A DNA stretch of 10,224 nt from Tulasnella sp. 424 (Eukaryota; Basidiomycota; Agaricomycetes; Cantharellales; Tulasnellaceae): contig WSUB01000445.1 in assembly GCA_019633425.1 (NCBI GenBank), positions 1 through 10,224 of the forward strand. Direction: 5' to 3'. Made by a program: the position numbers and the translations under genes. Positions 1 to 7,881 of this stretch are shown in pieces. A model generated the notes under the pieces. The model had not been told where the DNA came from. It made no database searches and worked only from the letters and a program-made list of their open reading frames with translations. Each line of letters begins with the position of its first letter. Positions within the stretch are counted from its first letter, which is position 1.

Positions 1-14
1 ATGACCTGGCCAGC

Positions 15-61
15 GATATATGAGATAAATTTGCGAGCTTGGCCACAATATCTCATATATC
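15..61. repeat. perfect 13-bp inverted repeat with 21-nt loop
   Basis: GATATATGAGATA at 15-27 is the exact reverse complement of the 13 bases at 49-61. Pairing does not extend into the loop or outward. It could fold as an AT-rich hairpin, or be the edge of a small mobile element continuing left of the window. No target-site duplication can be tested here. Confidence 0.8.
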
Positions 62-339
62 ATATCTACTAAGGCCCCATGAGGCAGTTACTCATCGTAG
101 TCTCAAGCTGTCAACGGCAACTGCGAGCGAGAATCTGGGACGAAGTCGCCGAAGCATCTAAGACCGTAGAAAACTGAGATAATCACGAGGGAGAAAATCA
201 TATTTTCGTAGATTAATCCCGACGACGATGGAAAAGTAGAGCAATTACGGCACCCACCGCAGTAAATCCGGGGCTAGGGGGCGGGGAATCGTGCAACAAA
301 ACACGGAATACGCATTCGAGAGTTTGGTGGGTGGCATGC

Positions 340-487
340 TTATGTGAGTGTGTTCGGGTTTTCATATGTGGTCAAGTCAAACCACTGTGTGTGACGCTCG
401 GTGGGTGTGTGGAGCAAGCAGCTCTTGTGTGTGAGTACCTCAGTGAGGTTGGTGCGGAAGGCGTTGTGGTGTGTGTGTGCGTGTGGC
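340..487. repeat. TG-rich low-complexity stretch
   Basis: Short runs of TG/GTG occur throughout this stretch, for example near 394-413 and 468-483. They are imperfect and interrupted rather than a clean microsatellite. They explain the unusual peptide composition of the open frames that overlap it. Confidence 0.6.
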
Positions 488-862
488 GAACCTTTACACA
501 GTATTTTTGCCATATTATGTCCCCGAGTCGAGATGATGTCTCCCACAAGGAAAAAATATACATTATAACTTTCAAACATGGCACATCTGCATGGCTTTGT
601 CTAAGTGCCAGGAAACCATACGTCGACGATAATACCAAAGGACGTGCATTTGGCAGCGAAAGGTCACTAGGAGCGAGAAATATCGACATCGTGGGAGGTC
701 CAAAAAGAGGGAATAGGACGACAGGCGCCCGTGAAGATGATTAGGGAATAAGGGGGAAATAGCAACACGCAGACAGAGGTCGTATTCGCAGCGCCCAACG
801 AGGTATTAAAGTCTGAGGAATCGTCCGGAAAATCGTCGTTAGCTCAGAAGCACAGCTTTAGT

Positions 863-874
863 GTGTTGCAACAC
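863..874. repeat. 12-bp perfect palindrome in the 3' flank
   Basis: GTGTTGCAACAC is its own reverse complement and lies about 70 nt past the stop codon of the kinase-TPR gene. It could be a dimeric protein-binding site or a chance palindrome. Confidence 0.5.
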
Positions 875-942
875 GGATAAAACACCAACCTGATCACAAA
901 TCAACTGGCAGTTACGACTCTAATGGACCTTCCAGTACTCAA

Positions 943-3900
943 TCACATTGATTGTTCCCTGGTATGAAGGAGTTCCCAAATCGCTGCACAAATCACGCTC
1001 ATCGACTGGCCCATTTGCGTGTAAACTCGGCGAGCTTCCACGCAGGCCGCACTCGCAGCAGCGAACCTGCGTTGTAGAACATATACTCCCACCAGTCCAT
1101 TCAGGGCCTTCGCTTCACCCTTCTTGTCAACGATCCTAGCATACGCGACGCCCGCTGCAACAAAGCACTTCTCTGCCTCGGCAGGTCGATGCTGGCAACT
1201 ATATAACACCGCGAGGCTGAACACCTCGGTAGCTTCACCACGAATATCGCCTATTCTTGAGGATATGGCTTGAGCAATGCGATAACATTCCTCTGCTTGG
1301 TTGTACATCCTCCGTGCGCGGTGGATGTCGGCGATCCGATGCAAGGTCTTGGTGATGCCGATCCAAATGGCAAGAGCTTCGCTGACAGCCTCCTTTGCGT
1401 CGGAGTATCGGCCCTGAGAGTGATAGTCGCCGTATCTGTTCTGGTTGCTATAGAGGTTTGCGAGGCTGCGTGATGCGTTGCCGGCACCCAGAGTGTCTCC
1501 AATGCGAGAGTAGATCTTGTGGGCCTCGTTGAGAGCGTTTTCGGCCTCGGAATTTCTCGACTGGGCGTGATAGGTATTGCCTAAGCCGAGCAATGCGCTC
1601 GCCGCACCCATGTGATCCCCGATGCGAGATTGGATCGCGTGAGCGTCCACGAAAGCCTTCACCGCCTCTCGATTCTTCGATTGTGCACGGTAGATCTCTC
1701 CCAGACCGTTCAACGCGTTCGACGCACCCAGGTCGCTCCCAATGCGAGAGTAGATCCTGCGGGCCTCGTTAAGAGCCTTTTCAGCCTCGGAATTTCTCGA
1801 TTGAGCGCGATAGGTATTCCCTAAGCCGAGCAATGCGTTCGCCACACCCAGGTCGGTCCCGATGCGGGAGTGGATCTCGTAAGCGTCCATGAAAGCTTTC
1901 TCCGACTCTCGATTCTTCGATTGTGCACGGTAGATCTCTCCCAAACCGTGCAGCGCGGTCGCCGCACCCACGTCGTTCCCGATGCGGGAGTGAATCTCGT
2001 GAGCGTCCATGAAAGCCTTCTCCGCCTCTCGATCCTTCGATTGTGCAAGGTAGCTCTCTCCCAAACCGTCCAACGCGTTCGCCGCACCCAGGTCGTTCCC
2101 AATGCGGGAGTGGATCTCGTGAGCGTCCATGAAGGGCTTCTCCGCCTCTCGATTCCTCGACTGAACGCGGTAGGTATTCCCCAAGCCGAGCAATGCGTTT
2201 GCGGCACCCACATCGTTCCCGATGCGGGAGTGGATCTCGTGAGCGTCCATGAAAGTCTTCTCCGCCTCTTGATTCTTCGATTGTCCAAGGTATATCCATC
2301 CCAAACCGTGCAACGCGTCCGCCGCACCCAGGTCGCTCCCGATGCGGGAGTGGATCTCGTGAGCGTCCGTGAAAGGCTTCTCCGCCCCGCGATTCCTCGA
2401 GTGAGCGCGGTAGCCATTCCCCAGGCCGAGCAATGCGTTCGCCGAACCCAGGTCGTTCCCGATGCGGGAGTGGATCTCGTGTGCCTCCTTCCACGCCTTC
2501 GCCGCCTCCTGGTTTCTCGACTGAGCACTGTAGATCTCTCCCAAACCGTTCAACGCGTTCGCCGCACCTAGGTCGTTCCCGATGCGGGAGTGGATCTCGT
2601 GAGCGTCCATGAAAGCCTTCTCCGCCTCTCGATTCCTCGAGTGAGCACGGTAGATATTCCCCAAGCCTTGCAATGAGTCCGCCGCACCCAGCTCATTCCC
2701 GATGCGACAGTGAATCTCGTGAGCCTCCCTCACCGCCTCCCCTGCTTCTTGATTCCTCGATTGAGCACGATAGAGATCTCCAAGACCCTCCAGCGCCTTC
2801 GCCTTCACCATCTCGTCTTTCGTTCCAGTCGCAACCTCGATGGCCGACTGGTAGTGGGACTCGGCGTCTACATTGTTGTTCTGTAGCCGGTACATCGTGC
2901 CTAGTTCACATAACAATGCTGCGGACCTTACTTTCGCGCCGCCAGATCTATTGGTCGAAGGGGTCGTGGATGGCTGATCCGCCGCTCGTTTAACAATCGG
3001 TGACGTAGTCCTCCATCAACGCACTCACCATGAAGTCAACCTTTTGTCGAAACGTTGAGACATCTATCCTCTCCACTGGATTCGACATCCAACAATCCGT
3101 CATTAAGCTGCACAGCTTGAGAATATGAGACAGGTCGGCTTCCTCCCGAATCGCTGGCAATTTTCCTTTCACAACGTTCGATACAATCGGTCCCATGGCA
3201 CAGAGTTCTTCGAATGGGATTTTACCGGTAAAGATCTAAAGCATAGTCGTACACGTGAGCAAATGGCGTTGAGAATCCTCCAGCCCATTGCGTACTTACC
3301 TCCCAGCATATCCAGCCGAGAGCCCACATATCGCTAGGTAGATCTTGCACCTCGCTCGTCAACACCTCAGGGGCCGTCCACCGCAATGTATACCCAGGTC
3401 CCGTCAAGGTGAGCTCCAAGGTGGACCGATCGAATTTGATTTTTGGAGAAATTAATTTTTGGATAATGTCGTCGATGGTTTCTCGGCGCGGGGGCTCCGA
3501 ATCCCCATCCTCTGTTTCCGGGTCGAGGTTTCCTTTAGTCCGGGCCGATCCAAAATCCGTGATCACTGCGTGGTACGAGGAGCTGACTAAGATGTTCATC
3601 TGAAACATCGGCCATTGAGTGCACAGCATCTCGAACGGCTGTTTGATGGACTCACCGACTTGAGGTCGCCATGGCAGATCGGAGGTTGTCTCGTGTGTAA
3701 GTACTCCACGCCCTTCGCTACATCTCGAATCTAAGTCGATGATTTGTTCATATCCCTCAACATTAATGGCACGGACGACACACGCTCACCAAGGATAAAC
3801 GTTCGGGGATGTCCCACTCGCCGGACGCTAGAAACTCTCGAACGTTTCCGTTCGGTTCCCAAGGTAAAACGATCCAAGCGTTGCCCTTCTCCATGTCTTC

Positions 3901-4376
3901 GACAAAACCGAGGAATTCGACAATGTTGGGGTGAGAAAGGCTGGTCATTATACTGAGCTCGTAGACGAAAGACTGGTGCGGGGGTAATTAGAATAATGAA
4001 GGGAACGTATGAAGACAACCATACATTGAAAAACTTGGCCGATACTTCGGCATCCTCACGATTCCATTCGAGCTTCTTAATCGCCAATTTCCTCTCAAGG
4101 AACCTTTTCAGCAACTGTTCAGGGATCCATGTCGCGACTTCCTCAGGAAGAATTCTAGTTCCAGCGACGATCGTCCCTTGCCCGCCTCTTGCACATGGTT
4201 TGGAGTCTGTCATTTTGATTGTACTGGGGTCGATTCGGTGCCAGAAAAATCCGTCAAGAATCTCCCGCTTAAAGTTTTCACGTCAGTGCGTATTTCCGCT
4301 TTCGCGTGCGAGGAGGACCTACAGCCTTGCCTTGGCCTTGAGGCCCAGTGGTTTGGGTTTTCAGGTTGTCAGACAT
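943..4376 (-). CDS. TKL-like protein kinase fused to a TPR-repeat array, seven exons, 1030 aa
   Basis: Predicted Ser/Thr (TKL-like) kinase that transfers phosphate from ATP, with a C-terminal TPR solenoid probably for protein binding; target unknown. Exons on the minus strand: 4376-4323, 4267-4025, 3972-3790, 3730-3656, 3599-3300, 3235-3029 and 2973-943. All introns are GT-AG and all junctions are phase 0. Kinase landmarks seen: Gly-loop RGGQGTIV (45-52), AIK Lys82, Glu104 in helix C, HPNIV (113-117), HGDLK with Asp182, Asn187, DFG (200-202), APE (261-263), DMWALG (275-280) and Arg341. TPR units run from about 374 to 1030, each 40 residues with a GLGxxY...A.....EA..IHSRIG pattern. No signal peptide or membrane segment is visible, so it is probably cytosolic. 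The start at 4376 is preferred because exon 1 splices in frame through a GTAGGT donor and a CTGAC branch site; the alternative start is Met37 at 4213. The 3' exon has no ATG near its beginning, which supports fusion to the kinase rather than a separate TPR gene. The family assignment is from memory; the structure is seen. Confidence 0.9.
1501..2820 (-). repeat. 120-bp coding tandem array, 11 units, encoding 40-aa TPR units
   Basis: Eleven consecutive 120-bp units stay exactly in register, starting at 1501, 1621, 1741 and so on to 2701, with no length change. Each encodes one 40-residue TPR. Neighbouring units alternate between two types, best seen in the GLGNxY versus GLGExY start of the helix. 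The units at 1501 and 1741 resemble each other more than either resembles the unit between them, as do those at 1621 and 1861. More diverged TPRs flank the array on both sides (943-1500 and 2821-2916). Because the period is divisible by three, several other frames on both strands also stay open across the array; those are shadows. Confidence 0.95.
2974..3028 (-). other. intron 6, at the kinase/TPR boundary
   Basis: A 55-nt intron with donor GTGAGT (3028-3023) and acceptor ATCAG ending at 2974. It falls after codon 354, where the kinase fold ends. Removing it joins the kinase frame to the long TPR frame. If retained, the kinase frame reads 12 more codons and stops at TAA (2992-2990), giving a kinase-only product of 366 residues. 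Confidence 0.85.
4268..4322 (-). other. intron 1, defines the short first exon
   Basis: A 55-nt intron with donor GTAGGT (4322-4317), a good CTGAC branch site about 15 nt before the acceptor, and acceptor TTTAAG ending at 4268. It joins an 18-codon first exon (MSDNLKTQ..., rich in Thr, Gln and Gly) to the frame carrying WHRIDPSTIK and the Gly-loop. Reading exon 2 upstream without this splice soon reaches a stop, so either this intron is used or translation starts at Met37. Confidence 0.75.
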
Positions 4377-4490
4377 ATCGAGCTAAGTCGTGCACGGTTG
4401 AAATGGTCAGGGAGAATGTGGTATACGACGGGGCAAGTATATGTGATGAACGAAGACGAAGGAAGAGGGACTCTTGATGATATAAGACCA
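4377..4490 (-). promoter_or_regulatory. probable promoter and 5' leader of the kinase-TPR gene
   Basis: On the minus strand the region upstream of the ATG holds a pyrimidine-rich tract (4473-4449), common just upstream of transcription starts in filamentous fungi. A TTATATC TATA-like element lies at 4485-4479, about 103 nt before the start codon. The start codon has G at -3. The transcription start cannot be fixed from sequence alone. Confidence 0.35.
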
Positions 4491-5133
4491 ACAGTGAGTT
4501 TGTTCTTCCGCCTTTTAAAGCCGAGAGCGCAACGTACCCAAGTACGCTTTGTCTCAAATCGGCTGCGAGTATTTTCGCCAATACGCTTCACCCTCGACGT
4601 CGACACACTTGCACCATGTCATGCGTTTTCCACGTAGAATTCTAGCTGTGATGTTACACTCTTGGCTAAGGCCCCTTGGCTGAGGCCCAATCGGCTTGAA
4701 CTGCAAACCACTTTTCGGTTGAAGGCCGTACGCAGCACGAACAAAATCTCTTGTTGTCGGAGAGTTGTTCGGAGGGAGTGGTCAAGCGGGGTGACGGGAT
4801 TGCGGGAAGCGAAAAAAGAACATTCGACGTTTCCCACTCCGGTTCCACGCTCTGCTTTGCACCTCTCACGGCGCTTGCGTGGACTCATTGTAGACCTGTC
4901 GCCACAAAGCTTCAATGGATCCTAGCCTATGTAAGCTGACCTTTTGGTAAAATCTCAGTGACTGAGAATGTTTCCCAGAATAATGCTTGGAGTAATCCAG
5001 CCCACTCGGTCTCATTTTCAATGTGCAGGATCCCCAATTTGGAATACACAACTTGTAAGGCACCCCAGCCTAGTGCACACAGGTATCTCTGTGCTCGGCT
5101 CGAGCAAGATGGAGCTCTGGTTCGTCACGGCAT

Positions 5134-5179
5134 GGAGCCCGTCCGGGGGTCTCGACCCGGCATCGCCCCCCGGAGCCCG
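5134..5179. repeat. GC-rich hairpin with a flanking direct repeat
   Basis: TCCGGGGG (5142-5149) pairs exactly with CCCCCGGA (5167-5174) across a 17-nt loop. GGAGCCCG occurs at 5134-5141 and again at 5172-5179. The patch is much richer in G and C than its surroundings. Confidence 0.6.
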
Positions 5180-5243
5180 GCCGACGGCGGTGCTTGGCTA
5201 TAAGCATTGCACCACAGTTTCCTGTGAGCTATATGATGCCGGA

Positions 5244-5370
5244 TTGCTCGAACTCGGTCTGGCGAGAAAAGCGAGTCAAGTCAACTTGCCGAATTGGGCT
5301 GGGAGGACCTCTTGAAGAGAACTCAAAGCCTCTGCCATTATGTCACTTCCAAACTGGGCCACGAGAACTC
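5244..5370 (+). repeat. degenerate short repeat, three weak copies
   Basis: Related stretches begin near 5244, 5286 and 5346. The last two are exactly 60 bp apart and in the same frame, giving the peptides LPNWAGRT (5286-5309) and LPNWATRT (5346-5369) with a TGA stop between them. The first copy is much more diverged. The second peptide lies at the start of a 56-codon ATG frame (5340-5510) with no other recognisable feature. No function is assigned. Confidence 0.3.
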
Positions 5371-6745
5371 TGATAAATAACGAGGACACTCAGTCTCGGG
5401 GTAAGAACGGTGTGATTTGGAACTTGCGGCTGCTTCCTCGGACGCCGCCGGTACAGCGAGCGCCTAAATCCAGTGAGTGCTTCCGTTACCGCACTGCCAC
5501 AAAACATTGATAAGAGTCTCCAGTCGCATTATTAACTGTGTGATGGAATTTTCTTTGACAATACACTCTCATGAGTATCTCAACACGCGGCTGCAAGAAG
5601 CGAACACCCGCCCCGTACATACGGTCGAGCCGACCGTGGATTTCACAACCTTGAAATTTGAAACATAGAAGGAGAGATAAAGAGGGTGATTCCATTTTTC
5701 TTCTGGAAAACCTCTATCAGTACCTCGAGCATGCGGGCTGGGTCAAGGACTTCATCTAGAGACTTTTGGGAACGTGTTCTGGGGGTTGAGGGACATGTGC
5801 TCTGCATTGCCTTCATCGGATCATCTCAGCCTTGCGGTGCTCTCGCTAATACCGAAGGGACTAGACCCACTTCACAGAGTCAGATGGAAGTGCGCTCTTT
5901 CAGCGAAATTCGATTGAGAAGCTAGTCGAGGAGCCGCACGTCGCAAGCGCAGTTAATCTTGCCCCAATTGACAGGTGTCACTTGTTTCACCAATCGGCAT
6001 CAGCCTGGTGGCACACTCGGACGTGGACAATGTGCTGGTCACATACGTATCCGAACCGAAGGACCCTCCAAGTTCTCGAAATGTGACGGATCTGCCATTG
6101 TACCGTCGGCAGTGCCGATCGGTGCATGTGTGTTCGAAACAGACACCCCCTCCCTGGAGGTAAATATAGGCACAAAGTATACGTAGTCACCTCACAAGCA
6201 CAAGGTGAATATTCTCCGTCTTCTTGCGTGATTACGGGAAATTCCCAAATATGCGTAGATGATAGTTGGTTTGGTGAGGCACAAGTAGCCTTCCCCAAGA
6301 GAAGATGTGAAAAGGTACTCTTCTCTTGTCATTTCGGCTGGAATGCGGGATCCGAAGCTTCTCCTGTGATTGAATGAAGATAGGGCGCTGAAGAGTTTGC
6401 TAATCGCAGGAAGCTAGTCAAACATAATAAAACATCGGATGGACATATGTGGGGTCGTTTCGTCCGCATCAAGTTCAGTCAACATCAATGGCCAGGACGA
6501 AACATAGAATAGAATGCGCAGGTTTGAGCACGTTCCAGCTCTCAAGTGGCGACACCGTGCGTTAGATTCAGAGCGGGAGGGGGATGGATGAGCCATGTCG
6601 AGGTATATACTCCATGCGAGTCGACATGAAACGCACCCCATGCAACCGGAATCCTTTCATAAATTTGACAATGTTCTGACGAGGGGGTGCCTTTATGTAA
6701 TTCCTCTACGCATTCCACAGCTTTCATCGATATTTTTCTACTTAC

Positions 6746-7881
6746 CCTCTCTCCGTTGTTGGATTGCAGAACGAACGATCGCAGCGGCCAAGGTGGTTCT
6801 TAGGCGGTCCGTTCCTCCCTTTTTCGCTTCCCACTCCGTACTTCAAGTGACTACTCGCGTCGTCTGTTTAGATCCCCTCGACCCCAGGAGCATTCCTATC
6901 GGATCTGTGTAGTATACTTCTTTTCATCCCTCATGGTTGTCCGTTACGCCCTTCTTCCAAAGCTACGGAGATAAGACCAATTGGGACGAGTTGTTTTCCC
7001 ATGGCGGATGCGGAACAAGCGCTTGAGGCGTCTCGTTAAGTTGTGCACTACAATATTCTCTCGCCACGGTAAATCGTTGGGTTTGCCGACAGAAAGAGCC
7101 ACGGCCTATGAGCCATATCTTCTTCGCTCCAACGGGCGCTTTGTCTGGGGTACCGTCCACCTGGAGTTTTCGGTTGTTGTAAAGCTTCGAAGGACAAGCC
7201 GCAAGGTGATGTCATTCCCCTCTCTACTACTAAAGTTGCTATTGATTGTCCTCAGTCATATCTGCGCGTATTCACAGGCCTGCATTGTCCTTTGTTCTCA
7301 ACTGATTCTTCGGCTGGGACGCGTGGCTTTCTCTCTGATCATATGTACTTATGACGCGGGCCCAGCAACGTTGACGGAGGAAGGGTCTACACCGCTCCAG
7401 CCACAGGGCGACCAACGTCCATCAACGAACAGTCCTTTTCTCTGCATACAAATCCGTTATGCGCATTGTGATGGGTCTCTCTGTCCATGGGGGTGAAGAA
7501 CACTGAGCGTCACAACGGACGGCGTTGGAGCCCTCCAGGTCGACCACGCAAAACACACGCCGCCCTTCGTCTGGTGGCTCATTTGAGCGAAGGTGGTCCA
7601 TCTATAATCACCTCCGTAGCAGCCTAAAGATCGGCCTGCTGCCCGTTCGTACACCTCCGGATTCGTGTCCATCCTCCGTTCCACCACGCAACCGACGTCT
7701 CCGTTCAAACCCAGCCACCCTTGCTATCAGCCACACCCCACTCTCCAATCCCAGTCAAAGTCCGCAATGAAGAGTGTTCTATACCCCAGTAATAGTAGTC
7801 GGGGACTGTGGCTGTCAATGATATGCGCTTATTAATAATGTTGAACACATGTATTTGAACTCAGGGAACCACAAGGCTTAC
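6746..7881. other. gene-poor stretch, no supported gene
   Basis: No frame here has a recognisable domain. Two small plus-strand frames look slightly protein-like. One starts at ATG 7209 and ends at 7496, with a hydrophobic Leu-rich beginning resembling a signal peptide. The other is a 46-codon frame at 7487-7627. Neither has support beyond composition. Confidence 0.45.

Larger units (their letters stand above)
1..942. other. non-coding stretch, 3' flank of the kinase-TPR gene
   Basis: I see no convincing gene here. The longest open frame on the plus strand (331-744) begins inside a TG-rich low-complexity tract that yields Cys/Val-rich peptide, has no recognisable domain, and is overlapped by minus-strand frames of similar quality. 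No AATAAA-type signal is seen in the roughly 80 nt downstream of the stop codon at 943. Fungal poly(A) signals are often degenerate, so the 3' end of the transcript is not placed. Confidence 0.6.
4491..6745. other. gene-poor stretch, no supported gene
   Basis: All open frames are short, overlap one another on both strands and lack recognisable domains. The only structures I can point to are a GC-rich hairpin (5134-5179) and a degenerate repeat (5244-5370). A GTAAGT donor on the minus strand at 6745-6740 follows a short exon-like frame (about 6846-6746) rich in Ala, Arg and Gln, but an in-frame stop lies just upstream and I could not extend it. Confidence 0.5.

Noticed and set aside
331..744. 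137-codon plus-strand open frame.
   Set aside because: Half of it is encoded by TG-rich low-complexity DNA, it has no domain, and overlapping minus-strand frames of similar length exist.
1781..2571. Three long open frames of more than 230 codons each over the TPR array, two on the minus strand in other frames and one on the plus strand.
   Set aside because: They come from the 120-bp array: with a period divisible by three, any frame without a stop in one unit tends to stay open. The plus-strand and off-frame products are Arg/Ser- or Val/Ser-rich repeats without domains, and the true frame gives clean TPRs.
943..2916. A stand-alone TPR gene starting at the TTG codon at 2916.
   Set aside because: TTG is not an expected start in a fungal nuclear gene, and the frame is open further upstream to a good acceptor at 2974 that joins it in phase to the kinase.
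3996..4637. 213-codon plus-strand open frame opposite the kinase exons.
   Set aside because: It runs antisense through exons 1-2, introns 1-2 and the promoter of the kinase gene and has no recognisable domain.
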